NCBI GenBank assembly: GCA_027563935.2
Contig: CM050446.2
Span: 24,493,501-24,557,500, forward strand
Origin: Costus lasius
Lineage: Eukaryota > Streptophyta > Magnoliopsida > Zingiberales > Costaceae
Direction of reading: 5' to 3'
Length of the DNA: 64,000 nucleotides
Shown here: in pieces, positions 38,060-49,991 of the stretch
Numbering within the stretch: position 1 is the stretch's first letter
How the letters are laid out: each line of letters begins with the position of its first letter
Translations under genes and position numbers: made by a program
The notes under the pieces: generated by a model
What the model saw: the letters and a program-made list of their open reading frames with translations, nothing else
Databases searched by the model: none
What the model was told of the DNA's origin: nothing

Positions 38060-39220
38060 TTTTAGGTTTTCCATCAGGCGCAGTCTTCTCTCTGACTTGG
38101 AAAAATCCGGTTAAAATAGAAAAATATTATTTAAAATCACTTCAGATTTAATTTTAATCAGTTTTGATTGAATAATCAAATTTACGAATAAATTTTCATT
38201 CAAAATTAGAGAGTAATATCGCATTAAATTGCTTTTGTGTATGTTATAAATTTTCATTTTACATTTGATTTAGGATTTAGATTTTAAGGATCCATTAATA
38301 AAAATCACAATTTGGAATATTCATGAGTGCAATATATTAATTAACGTATTTTTATATCATTATAATTGGAAAACAATATATTAATTAAATATAATTAATA
38401 ATATAAGATAAATTTAATTAACTAAATTGCATAATGCTAAAAACACATGAGAAGAATACATTAAGAAACTTACAATAATGTAAATTAATGATAAATCAAA
38501 GCATTTTGTGTATTCCAATAATTGATATAATGTAAAATGTAGGTTATGTTTTTAATGATGTGATTTGTATTTTTTTTAAATAATTATTTAATATATATTA
38601 ATTTCACTATAATGTCAAAAATTTTGAACAATATAAAATTCAAACAAATTTAATTTGGAGAACACGGTAGAATGTTATTAAACAAAATATTATAAGATAT
38701 TCATTATTAATAAGTTAAATAAGTTCTTCAATGTTTTGATAGTAGAAATTTTTTTACTTGATGATTTGTCCCATACAATCATAAAAAGTCAAATTTATAA
38801 TATACAAATATATAAAAAATTATAAATTATTACTTCTTATTCCACCAAGCTAATTGCAAAATTTCTCAGCAACTACAACATAAAACTCAAAAAAAATTGG
38901 ATTGTTCAAAATTTTCATGATTTCTTTGTAAACTTTTTTTTTTCTCATTCATGTAACATTTTCATAGTAGATCCATCCAATATATTGTTCTCTAGTATGT
39001 ACGTATACGTTAACTTAAAATCTCGTATCATGAGAGCTTCATGTTATTATTGTTTTCCCAATCCATAATAATATTCCAATGTGTACTAGTTTTAACATAA
39101 TATTATTGTTACAATCTATAATAGTTATTGATTAGAAAAATATTTACAAATAACCTATTATTCTAAATATTTACAATCTATAATAGTTATTGATTAGCAA
39201 TTGGCGAGCATCATATTACT
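38060..39220. other. AT-rich spacer upstream of nucleolin
   Basis: Very AT-rich, with no ORF or clear repeat. A short motif 'CTATAATAGTTATTGATTAG' recurs at 39116 and 39179, next to the chromovirus insertion point. Confidence 0.5.
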
Positions 39221-40208
39221 TGTGAGGCCCAGGCACTGGGCCCAAGCCCAGGCTCGGCAGAGGAAGCAGATCGGGCGGCACGACTAACGGTTCAGGTCGA
39301 GCGACCCGTTTGGACAAAAGGGAGTTAGGGCTACAGTGCCCTCTCCTCGCATGCGAACACATCCATGCGACGCAAGAGGCAGCAGCGGCAGCTGCCTTGT
39401 CCCCTCTCCCTGATCCCCTTCCTCCAGTCATCGAGCGGCTCCGGCGAGGGCTTCTCCGGCAGCGACGGCGACTTCCAACATTCCTAGTGGGTTGGGCATG
39501 GCGGTACGGGATGTGTTGGAGCAAAGGGGCGGCGTCCCCTTTTTCCTCCCTCCTCCTTCTTCAGCGTCGCCAGTGGTGGAGCCAGCAGAAGCCGTCTGCA
39601 GAGGTATGTCTCTTTCCCCTCTCACTCCGACTCCATCCGGCGGGAGGTTTTCCGTCGGTGTGGTGCTCGCCGATCGTTTCTTCACCCTTCGCCACGCCTC
39701 CCTCCTTCTCATTTTCAGTGAGAGTTAGGTTGGACGGCAAGGCTGGGAGCTTTGGCTCCCCTCCCTGGTGACGTCCAGTGAAGGGATCGTCGGCGTCTCC
39801 TTGGGTTCCGGCATCGTCCGGAGAAGAAGGGACGTCGGCCCTGTGTGTTGTGTTGTCCAACATGTGCCAGTTTTGTCTGTCGGACGTCGGCGGGACATCC
39901 GTTCCGGCGAGAGAGTGAGCTCGTCCACCTGCGTGAGGCTTGATTGGGTTTTGGGCGTGTGCCCGACGTCCTGCGTGACGTCGTTTATTGCGTGTGTGTA
40001 CGCCACAGCCTACGTGCAGTTATTTCTTTTCCAGTGTACCGGACTCGTATGTGCGCTGCGCCAGTGTCGAGTCTCGGGTGATGTATTTATGTGGACGTTG
40101 GAGCTGGTTCAACCGCTTAGCCCTACGTGGGCATGTTTGAGTGCGAGTCAAAGGTTGACTCGTGTGTAAAATTATTAAAATTTTATTAGCTTAATTTTCG
40201 GCATGACA
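39221..40208 (+). mobile_element. 5' LTR of chromovirus D
   Basis: TGTGAGGCCC to CATGACA, about 988 bp and GC-rich. Its first 500 bp match 56624-57120. The end was set by the primer-binding site, which starts three bases after it. Confidence 0.85.
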
Positions 40209-40211
40209 GAC

Positions 40212-40223
40212 TGGTATCAGAGG
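40212..40223 (+). other. Primer-binding site of D (initiator tRNA-Met)
   Basis: TGGTATCAGAGG, one base away from the standard TGGTATCAGAGC. Confidence 0.85.
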
Positions 40224-40494
40224 ACAAATTCTGCACGTTCTAACTTGTACATTGGCTTTGTACATGTATTGACAACAGTTATTATTACAATGATCACAAA
40301 CCTCCACAGCATTGAGTTGTTGGTGGAGACTGTTGGATATGGAGGAGCTTTGCTCCAAAGATATCGATAGAGTTGGCTTCGTCCAACTAAAGCCTCACGG
40401 CTCAGTTTTCTTGTCTCTGTAGTGGAGGCATATCTTATGGGGGTCGCGTTGCTAAAGCGTGTGTTTCCACTGCTACTATAGCATCGACCAAGGC

Positions 40495-40885
40495 CAAGGG
40501 GGCCATGGGGGACTATCGTGCGATGACATGTCCCGAAGGGCAATCGATTGTGCATAGGGGATACTCGTGCGACGATGCATCCCAGACATCAATCGATGAT
40601 GCCATAGGATAGTCGTGCGACGACTTGTCCTGGAAAGCAGTTGATGATGGTTAAGGGACAATTGTGTGGCGATATGTCCCAGACACCAGCTGATATCTCC
40701 ATAGGATTGTCGTGCGATGACGTATCCTAGAGATCGGCCAATGATAGCCAAATAACTGTCGTGCGATGACACATTCTAAGAACTAAGGTCATTGTGACCC
40801 AAGGAATATCGTACGACGATATTTGGGACTTCGACCAAGAGTGGCCATGTGACCGCCGTGAGACGGCGTGTTCGCGACCTAGCAC
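40495..40885. repeat. Diverged 49-bp tandem repeat in chromovirus D
   Basis: About eight copies with a period near 49 bp (starts near 40501, 40551, 40601, 40651, 40699, 40748, 40797, 40845). Each carries a core like TCGTGCGATGACATGTCC followed by a variable 'ATCAATCGATGATG' part. The period is not a multiple of three and the copies contain stops, so this is not a protein repeat. It lies where gag would be expected. Confidence 0.8.
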
Positions 40886-41289
40886 CCATTTTCAGGGGTT
40901 TGCTATGCTGAGGAAGTTGAGGACTTCCTATGGGGTATTGGAATTATATTTCCAAAATACCTAGGTTCCTGCTGAGAAGTAGGCATAAGACTTTATCGCA
41001 TATCCCTTTAGAGATGCAAAGCTATGGTGGCGGACTTAGGCCGCACACGGCCCCTTTTTGGGAGTTAATCCGACCCTTGAGCTCTCGTGAGAAGATCTCA
41101 AAAAGATAAGATCGAGGATTAGTTCCTACTTGGGGAAAATTGTAGTGGGTTGCACGAGGCACCTTAAAATGACTAAGGCATACTGAGCCATACGGGATTA
41201 CATTCGGTGGTATGCCTAGGTAATGCTTGAGATAGAGGGTTTTCTTTATTAGTAACACTCTAGCAGTAGGGTTGTGCCATAGAGAGGCA

Positions 41290-43527
41290 TGGGTTGACGA
41301 CTCTTCTTGCGAAGGAGAGGTCCTTTCGTTAGTGAAGAGTTTGTTGGAAGAGTTCTCCGACAAGTTATTATCAAAACTTCCCAAACTCCTTTCCCTCAAG
41401 GAGAAGGATCATCACAAGATTGAGATTGTGGCGGGATCTACTCCTTCATCCAAGGTTCCATACCTATTTCTCCAAAGGAGTTGGCCGAGCTTTGTTAGCA
41501 ATGGTGTGGATTGCTCGAAGCCGGGTTCATTCGGCCTACGGTATCATCTTATAGAACCCTGATCCTCTTCTAAAAGAAGAAGGATTGGTCGCAAAGGTTC
41601 TGGGTAGACTACCAAACCTTGAATAAGAAAATGGTGCAAGACTGTTATCTTATATTGCTTATCCCTGATCTGAGAGATTGACTAGGGGAAAAGCACAGGT
41701 TTTTGCTAAGCTAGACCTGAGGGCAGGTTCTTAGCAAACTCATTTTGCTGAGAGAAACAAATAGGAAAACCATGTAGGTAACCCGATATGAGTCCTGGAG
41801 TTCAAAGTGATGCCCTTTGAACTATGAAAGCCCCCTCTATATTTTGTCATCTGATGAATAAGTGTTGGCCCCTTGTCTTCGATGAGTACATAGTTGATTA
41901 TATGGACGATATCGAGGTTCTCTCCTCAAGCGTTGAGGAAAACCTAAGCAATCTATGGCTAGTGTTGAGGGAAAAACCAACTCTATTTGGAGTTGGAGAA
42001 ATGCTCATTTGTGGTGGATGAGATTTCTTTCCTTGGTCATGAGATGAACCACGGACAAGTGCGCATGGACAAGGTAAAGGTCTAAGTCATTGCGGAATGG
42101 TGCGCCCCCTCGAATTAAATCGAGTATGGAGTTTTCTCAGTATGGTGAACTTATACCGTAGGTTCTTTAAAGGCTGTTCGAGGAAAGCCTTACCCTCAGT
42201 AATCTGCTGAAAGGGAACTCGAAATGGGTGTGGCGTGATCAGTGACAGTCGGTCTTCTGGGAGTTGAAGGTTCGTATCACCTTTGCACCCATCCTGAAGT
42301 TACCTGACTTTAGTATGTCTTTCAAGTTTCACACTAATGCTTCAGACCAAGCCATTGGTGGTATATTTTTATGGGAAGAGCATCTTTTAGCTTTGGAGAG
42401 TTAAAAGCAAGTGACGATATTTGACCACAAAAAGGAAAAGGTGGTAGGAGTCTACTATCTCCGGATATGGGGAACCTTCTCGAGGTTATGAAGACCAATA
42501 ACATTACACCACATAAAGAAGTTGTTGGCAAAATAAGCATGTTGACCGGAATTCTAGTTCCAAGGGAAACATAAATCGGGTAAAACCAACGTGGTTCCTA
42601 ACGAGCTCGGTAGTCTTATGCCCTTATGTGTTGTACCCTATCCAGAGTGGAAAGGGATCTGCTAGGCGGAATAAAAGCAGCCTCAGCTTTTGATAGGGAG
42701 GATCAAAATCTAAGTTCGGCATATTATGTTAGATACGATCTGACACATTTATCTGGGTCCAGATGACATTGTCATGGCCAGAGGCGATAGGCCACTAGTC
42801 CCATCGATAGGCAGACTGCACCGGGAGATACTGAGGGAGCTCCATGACAGACTTTGGGCAAGACATCCAGGACAAAAGAGGATAGTTGTCCTATCAGCAC
42901 GACTGTGCTATTAGCCCAATACGTGCACAAACATGAGGATGTATGTTCACACTTGCTAAAATTTGCCAGGAAGGTAAGATCGATTGGAGATTAGGGGCAA
43001 GGTTGTTACAACCATTGCCTGTTCCCGAGACGTCCTGGATGAGAGTGTCCAAGGACTTTATTGGTGGGTTCCTACAATTGATGGGCACAGCTCAGTGTCG
43101 GTAGTCGTGGATAGATTCTCCATGGTTGAAGTCTTTATCCCAGCACTTGAGTAATGTACAGCGAAGGTTGCTATAGACATATTTTTCCAAAATGTGGTGA
43201 AACATTTTGGCATCCCCGTGGATATTGTGAGCGATAGGGATGCCCGTTGTTACTAGATGCTTTTGAACCACGTTGTTTAATAAGCATTGGTGCAAGTTAA
43301 GTTTTTCCATAGCCAATCATCCTTAGACGGATAGGCAAATTGAGCGGGTGAATGCTCTTGTGGAAGAATTTCCCCATCACTTTATGATCACCAGTCAGGA
43401 TGACTGGATAAAGTGGATTGACGTGACATGGAATGTCTACGACCTGCAAATGTCATCATCCACGGGTCCCACCTCATTTTAGCTTTGAGCTTATGTTAGG
43501 GAATCAGCCCCTAACTCTGGTGACGAG
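41290..43527 (+). pseudogene. Chromovirus D pol: RT, RNase H and integrase remnants
   Basis: Pieces in all three frames follow the pol order. Near 41335 LLEEFSDKLLSKLP and a degraded HHKIEI stretch mark the start of the reverse transcriptase. Near 41890 VDYMDDIEVLSSS is the catalytic YxDD box. Near 42025 LSLVMR and near 42320 HTNASDQAIGG mark the thumb and RNase H. Near 42840 LHDRLWARHPGQKR is the integrase zinc-finger region, and 43048-43310 has KDFIGGF, a HFGIPVDIVSDRDA stretch and a TDRQIERVNAL stretch with the catalytic Asp, Asp and Glu region. Stops and shifts occur every few dozen codons. It is cut at 43527 by family B. Confidence 0.85.
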
Positions 43528-43785
43528 TGATGACACCGAAATTTATAGTAAATTTTGTGTTATTTTATTGATATTTTTGTTTCATATTCATAGACTTTGC
43601 TTATTTTTATGTCTTTTTTATCAATATTTGCGGAATCTACACTCTTTTCTGTTTTTGATGATTTCAGGCAAAAAGGCATGTTTTTCAGTCGATTTCGAGC
43701 ATTCCAGATGCATAATTAAATTCACAACATCAAGAGGAGATCACACGTCAAATTTCAGAAGAATTGGAGCTTCAAAGCAAATTAC

Positions 43786-44098
43786 GGCACCCCCATTATG
43801 GAATTTACGGTACTGTAATTTGACTACACTCATAGATCAAATTTATGGTACTGCCGTAATAATATTTACGGTGCCATAATTTAAAGCTTTTCCAGCCAGA
43901 GAAATTTCACGAGATTACGGCACTGTCGTAAACATCTTTACGGTGCCGTTTTTGGATAGAGGCTAGATGATGATTACGGTACCATCGTAAAGGTATTTAC
44001 GGTAACGTAATTACAGTCGATTCTCAGCCCGAAGGATTGTTGACATTATGGCACTGCCGTAACGAACTTCACGATACCGTAATTCCAGAATATTTCAA
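43786..44098. repeat. TTACGGCAC...CCGTAA dyad array in LTR B
   Basis: At least eight imperfect palindromes of the type TTACGGYACYGYCGTAA, mostly in pairs about 20-30 bp apart. A further one (TTACGGCACAGCCGTAA, 54906-54922) lies on the other side of the inserted element C, and worn versions occur in the solo LTR at 11380-11580. Confidence 0.8.
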
Positions 44099-44123
44099 CC
44101 TGAGAACTCGCTGTCCAGATTAC

Positions 44124-45528
44124 TGATGACATGTAAAAATATGATATTTCGGCACCTAATTTTATTATTATTTTAGAGCAAAATGCATGTTTCATCTCAT
44201 TTATTTATTTAAATGATTCATATTCTTCAGAACCTTCACTTTTCCTCTGTTTTAATGAAATATAGGTTTTTGGCCTTAAAATCAATAGAATTTGGAGAAT
44301 CTGAAGGTATGAGATAATTTCCCATGATGAGATGGAGCTATACGCCAATTTTCAGCTCAATCGGAGTCCTCTACATCATACACGGCCATGGGTGTGCATC
44401 CATGCACGACCGTACATCATAAGTCGCCATAATTCACTTAACCGAGCCGTACACGGGCATGGCTGTGCACCCATGCACGGCCGTGTATCGTTACGCACAG
44501 CACGATAGGCGTCCGGTATTTTGCCTGTAACTTTCTATTCCGGGCTCGGAATTGGACGAAATTTGGGGATCACCTTCCCAACTTAGCCACGAACGTTTTG
44601 GGATAGAAATCATCAGATTTGGTCAAGCAACGAGAGAGAACGAGGAAAAACGGCGACAGCTTAGGGTTTTGGGGCGATTTCGGGGCGACAGCACTGTTCC
44701 GGCGAGATTTCTTCGCCGTTCCGATGAAGATCTTCACGCCGAGCCTTTTTCCAACCGAGATCTACCTTCTCCCTTGGTTTGATATCATCTTCTTCAGAGA
44801 TTTGATGTATTTCTCGATGTATACACTAGCGTAAACCTACTTTTCGGGGTTTGGGCGTAGCCCACTGTATGAATGTTGAATGTTATAATTTGACACATAT
44901 ATTTCTCTATTTATCTTTGTTCTTATTCAAATTTAGGATGTTTTAATTTTGTTTACATACTGGCCATATGTATGCATGCTTTAGATGTCGAGGGAAGGAC
45001 CGAGAGGTGAACCTTGACCATCGGAACCCCTAGACTGGACTGATGATTTCGTGTTGCGAGAGCACTCGAAATCACCCCGAGGAAGCCTAATCTTTCACAG
45101 ATCCCATTGGATCTGCCTTAATCCTAGTAAGCCACGAGAGTAGGAGACTTGAGTTAAAACGGATATCGGACCGTTTCCTGAGAGGGAACGCGTATGTACT
45201 ATAGGAAAGGTTACCTTGAGAACTTAGATAAAACTTTATTTAAATTGTCAAACCCTAATATTTATGCATGCTTCAGTGTGGTGAAACCTAAAATCCCGAA
45301 TCTCTCTCATATATTTCAAACCTCGATCGTTTGCTTTCTGCTTCGCTTGATTTAAGTCTGCTTTAGTTTAATTGCTTGCTCTAGGATTTTAGACACTTCT
45401 CCATTAATCGTTAACCTAGCTATTGATTTATTGATTAGTTAGTACTTGACCCTAGTCCCTGTGGGTTCGATCTTAATTATTACGCGATAGACCGTGCACT
45501 TGCGGTAGCAGCTGTTTAGGCCCTATCA
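44124..45528 (+). mobile_element. 5' LTR of element C
   Basis: 1405 bp. It has a dyad block at 44384-44495 (CATCCATGCACG, CACGGGCATGG, CCATGCACGGCCGTG), a GC-rich stretch with telomere-like TTAGGGTTTT (44661-44670), and the Athila U5 run 'GTGCACTTGCGG' near its end. Confidence 0.93.
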
Positions 45529-45534
45529 AGTTTT

Positions 45535-45552
45535 TGGCGCCGTTGCCGGGGA
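45535..45552 (+). other. Primer-binding site of element C (tRNA-Asp)
   Basis: TGGCGCCGTTGCCGGGGA, the exact Athila-type tRNA-Asp complement, 6 bp after the LTR. Confidence 0.93.
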
Positions 45553-45711
45553 GTAGGTTGCCAATATTAACACGATCAAAAGATCGATAGACTAGGTTTA
45601 GTTAGATTTTATTTGCCTTTTATTTTGTTTATTTGATTTTTGTTTTTAGCTGTAGTTTTTCTTTTTTTATTGGTGCGGTGCTATTAATCTTTTCTATCTA
45701 GGTACTTGTTT

Positions 45712-47116
45712 ATGCCCAGGAACACTGCGCGAACAGGGAAACTTGTACTTGGAGATCCGGAGATAGAGCGCACTTTCCATTTAGTCAGAAGAAATTTGAA
45801 AAGACTTAAGCTTGAAGATAACTTTTCTGATAGTCAAATGATGGAAGCCACTCGCTCCTTGAAAGATTATGCAGCCCCCACCATCTCTGGTGTGCACTCG
45901 AGCATATCGTGGCCTGCTATCGAAGCTAACAACTTCGAGATCAAGCCATCACTTGTACAGATGGTGCAGCAGAACCAATTCAGTAGAACAACCACTGAAG
46001 ACCCTAACCTCCATTTATCTATCTTTTTGGAATGCTGCGATACTCTTAAGATTAACGGTGCTCGTCCTGATGCTATTAAACTGAGACTCTTCTCTTTTTC
46101 TCTCAGGGATCGAGCTAGGGCGTGGTTGCAGTCTTTACCGCAAGCATCAATCACAACGTGGGAACAGCTATCACAAGCTTTTCTATCAAAGTACTTCCCA
46201 CCAATCAAGACCGCCCAGCTCAGGAATCAAATCACCAACTTTGCCTAAAGAGAAGGAGAGTCCCTGTATGAAGCATGAGACCGTTTCAAAGAACTATTGA
46301 GGATATGCCCGCACCATGGTCTACAGAAATGGGTGATCATCCACACCTTCTATAGTGGATTGCTATACCAGACCAGACTGTCTGTAGATGCTGCTGCTGG
46401 TGGGGCATTAATGAACAAGAACTATGATGATGCGATGTAACTGATAGAGGACATGGCCCTCAATCATTATTAGTGGTCAGGAGAGAGGAGCCAGCATACT
46501 CGAAATTTAGGGAAGTTTGACGCTAACTCAATTGATTCTCTAATGGCAAAAGTAGATTTACTTTCTTCTAACATTGATTCTATTAATGTCTCTGCTTCTA
46601 ATTCTTTGACTTGTGATGTTTGTGGTGTGATAGGACATTCTGCTGATAACTGCCACATCTTGAGCGCCCCCTCTGAACAAGTCAACGCCATTGGGAATTT
46701 TAGGAACCAGAATGACCCCTACTCGAGCACATACAATCCGGGATGGAGAAATCACCTCGAATTTCTCCTACAGGTTAAATCAAGGGCAAGTTTCTCTTGC
46801 TAATTTTTCTAATCAGAACTTCTCTTCTAATTTTAGGCCTCCTGGTATACAATATCCACCAGCCAACCAAAGACAATAAGATCCTCCACAGAAGTCCAGG
46901 CTAGAGTCAATGTTGGAAAACTTCATGGCAACTCAAATGAAATACAATGACTCTGTGAGTGAGCAGATTCGCCAGCTGAACATGAAAGTGGACTCTGTAT
47001 TAACCCACCAGAAAATGATGGAAAATAAGATCACAGAATTGGACCAGCGAACCAGTTCGTTACTGAGAACCCCAGAAATGCTTCCAGCTCAACCTGAAGC
47101 AAATCCCAGAGATTAG
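45712..47116 (+). pseudogene. Gag of element C, broken by stops and a shift
   Basis: The start is the ATG at 45712 (MPRNTARTGK). A retrotransposon Gag domain is clear: LRLFSFSLRDRARAWLQSLP, then TTWEQLSQAFLSKYFPP. A zinc knuckle CDVCGVIGHSADNC (C-x2-C-x4-H-x4-C, 46612-46653) follows, then a coiled-coil tail with NMKVDSVLTHQKMMENKI. Stops occur at 46246, 46276, 46438, 46471, 46877 and 47114, and one frameshift near 46760. Five of the first six stop positions lie at codons where family members usually have Gln or Trp, which fits C-to-T or G-to-A change. Confidence 0.88.
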
Positions 47117-47128
47117 TGCAATGCCGTT

Positions 47129-48127
47129 ATGACAAGTGGCGTTGAGCAATTTAAAGAATCTGAAGTTGAGCATATGGGGGATGAAGAAGAAAAATCTGAC
47201 AACCAGGAAGAGGAGCCTCATCATAAGACTCCTGACGTGTTTAATGCCGAAACGGTAATAATGTCTGTTGAGAACTCTAAAGATCCCATACATAAGCAGC
47301 TATTTCTCGAAGTTAAAGACCCTGGTAGTTTTGATATACCATGCAAGATTGGGAACACTGCATTCGATAGAGCACTATTGGATTTAGGCTCTGGAGTCAG
47401 CATAATGTCTGTTATAACCTATGAGAAGTTAAACTTGGGATCTCTCACATCCACATCTCAAGTTCTGCAGTTTGGAAACGGCTCTAGACTTTACCCACTG
47501 GGAATCGCCAAGGATATACCACTGCAGTTTAAAGGAATATTTATCCCGGTAAACTTTGTGATTCTGGACATAGCCATGAACCCAACTTTCCCTCTTATAT
47601 TGGGCAGACCATTCTTCACCACGATCAGAGCTATAATCGATGTTCCACAGAGGATAATGACTTTTTGCATCGATAAGAACGATATGTCGCTTGATTTCCC
47701 TGTTATTAATGGCCAATTCTATTTTTCAGGTTCCAGAGAGAATGAAGGAGTGTTGAGGGACAGCATCGCGCAATCAAGAAGCAAGATGAAGCTCTTCCCA
47801 GAGACCTTTCCTGAACACTTTGGAGACAGACCCGACGATCCGACTAATCTAGAAGGCAACAAGATAGTGGCCATGATGACGTATACTGATGATGCCCCAA
47901 GAGTCGATTCAAAAAAGAAGGAGTTGGAGCCATTTAAGGATAAAATTTTAGTTGACTTTGACACTTCTTATGTCTTATGTCAATTTGTTGTTCCATGTTC
48001 CATCAGGACAGTTAGAGAAAAACTATTATATCTCATGCTCATTTTAATAGGTACATTTTATGAGCAGCGACGGAAGCAGAGGCTTCATGCCACATACTTA
48101 GCCTCTCCACCTCCAGACCCACCTTGA
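47129..48127 (+). CDS. Gag-linked aspartic protease of element C
   Basis: The longest intact retroelement reading frame here, 332 codons, in the same frame as the end of gag and separated from it by one stop. The first 60 residues are acidic (DEEEKSDNQEEE). A pepsin-like retroelement protease domain follows, with ALLDLGSGVSIMS at the catalytic position, FVILDIAMNPTFPLILGRPF and TTIRAIIDV. The usual catalytic triplet Asp-Ser/Thr-Gly reads DLGSG; this D-L-G form is common in Athila-type elements. After the stop a GGGAGGCAACCAAAC signal marks the junction to the 3' region. No reverse transcriptase follows. Confidence 0.85.
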   Translation: MTSGVEQFKESEVEHMGDEEEKSDNQEEEPHHKTPDVFNAETVIMSVENSKDPIHKQLFLEVKDPGSFDIPCKIGNTAFDRALLDLGSGVSIMSVITYEKLNLGSLTSTSQVLQFGNGSRLYPLGIAKDIPLQFKGIFIPVNFVILDIAMNPTFPLILGRPFFTTIRAIIDVPQRIMTFCIDKNDMSLDFPVINGQFYFSGSRENEGVLRDSIAQSRSKMKLFPETFPEHFGDRPDDPTNLEGNKIVAMMTYTDDAPRVDSKKKELEPFKDKILVDFDTSYVLCQFVVPCSIRTVREKLLYLMLILIGTFYEQRRKQRLHATYLASPPPDPP

Positions 48128-48337
48128 GCATCATGATGGTCAAGCTAGTGACCTTAAAGAAGCGCTTGTTGGGAGGCAACCAAACCTCTTTTGCACTCTT
48201 ACTATCTTTTGCATTTTCATATTTTTATATTTATTTTCACTATTTAGACATTGTTATTTTCCAGTTTTTCTTTCATATTCTTGCTCTATAAGTTGTACCA
48301 TACTGATGAGAATTTTTTTGGATTTTTCAGGCATCAC

Positions 48338-48655
48338 CCAGCCATGCACGGTCACACCCGTGCATCCATGCACGGCCGTGCACGGCTCGGTTAACTCATC
48401 CCAGCGCGAGGCCGAGAGATGCACGGGCAGGGGCGTGAAGAGACACACGGCCGTGAACGCTTTTCTGGATTTTCACCGAGAAGTACACGGGCGTGCCCGT
48501 GCACCGATGCACGCCCGTGCATCGTAAGTGAACTTTGTTGGATCGATCTGACCGAGAGCTGCATAGGCTGGGCCCTGTATCCATACATGGCCGTGCATGA
48601 TAAGTGATAAAAAGGGGAGCGTACACAGCCTCGTGCACACCCGTGCACGAAACCC
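48338..48655. repeat. Internal copy of the element C LTR dyad block
   Basis: CCATGCACGG, GTGCATCCATGCACGG, CACGGCTCGGTTAA, TACACGGGCGTGCCCG and GTGCATGATAAGTG repeat the motifs of the LTR block (44384-44495), partly in inverted orientation. The block ends about 260 bp ahead of the 3' ORF. Confidence 0.75.
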
Positions 48656-49991
48656 TAGCCGCCGCCGCCTTCCCGATCCGCCACCTCCGAAGCCCGATCG
48701 ACCGCCGGCGACCCACCATCCTCTTCCCCACCTTCCGGCGACCGTTTCCCCCATATTTCCGGCACTGATCCGTGCCTCACGATGCCATCCGCCGCAACCC
48801 TAACTTTGGTCGCCGCCCGCGATTCCGCCGTCGCCGACCGTCTTTCCTCATCGCCGACGCCTCCAAAGCTTCCTACTAGGCACCAGCTACCTTCCCGTCG
48901 CCTCCCCGCACCTCTAAGATGTCCAGACGCAAGCAACCCATCTCCAAGCACAGGGCGTCCTCTTCTCACGCCGCCGGCGAACCCCATCCGCCACCTGCCT
49001 TGCCGCCTACACCATACGGGATCATCTGTCGTGATCCAGAGCAACTTGCCAAGCTTACTGCCCTCGCACGCCGCCCAGTGATCACCACCAGGTTCCTCGA
49101 TCATGGTACTCTCAACACTCTTGGCTTCTATGAAGATGTACAATGGTTGTTTCAACGCATCGGTTGGGATCAATTCTTTACGATTTGCTATCCCACCTAC
49201 ATTCTCATTGTATTAGAGTTCTTGTCATCCATGGAGCTTCATGCTAGCATTCATACGGATGAAGATGACGGAAACCTATCTTTTCGACTCAACAACACTG
49301 AGTTCGTGCTTACACTGACAGAGTTGAATTCTATTTATGGTTTTCCTACTGATGGGACGTGTCTCACGCCAACTGAATTCAAAGCAAGCAACTTCTGGGT
49401 TGATCTGACTGGATTCCGCCCCTTTGACACCAGGACAGCTAGAGCCACCTGCCTCAGAAACCCTGTTTTGAAGTATGTGCATCGTGTCATGGCACATACC
49501 ATCTTTGGACGAGGAGAGTCTGATGGCTTAGTCAGAGCATCCGAGCTTCAATTTCTTTGGGCAATGCTGCATGGAGTCCGCCTCAACACTGCTTTCCACT
49601 TTGCCCGACAACTCCAGAAAGTATCAAGAGAACCGAAGGGTGCAATAGCTCTCGGGGGACTTCTCACCCCTATCGCTCGCGCAGTAGGGATTCATCCCTA
49701 CCAAATGGAGCAAGCCCGGGGCAACTGCCGACTTGATCTCGATTCCTGCGTTTCGATGCGGATGATAGTGAAGGAAGGTGAACTTTACAGCTTGATCTTC
49801 CCCGGGAGCGATGTGAAGTTGCCGCTGTCAAACCCTGCACGCACCACTATTCGTGAGCGGCGGAACTGGAAAGTTGAAGCCGTTGAGGATGAAAACGTAC
49901 CTCTTGCAACTGAACCACCACAACCTTCTGAGCAGCGCCCCTCTACCCAGCTCGACCGCATTGAGACTATGATCCGATTTGTCCACGACGC

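Noticed and set aside
40476..40772. 98-codon minus-strand ORF over the 49-bp repeat
   Set aside because: The repeat period is not a multiple of three, so the protein has no matching repeat and the ORF is accidental.
48391..49173. Minus-strand and overlapping ORFs across the dyad block and ORF1 start
   Set aside because: Shadows of the GC-rich palindromic block and of the ORF1 coding strand.
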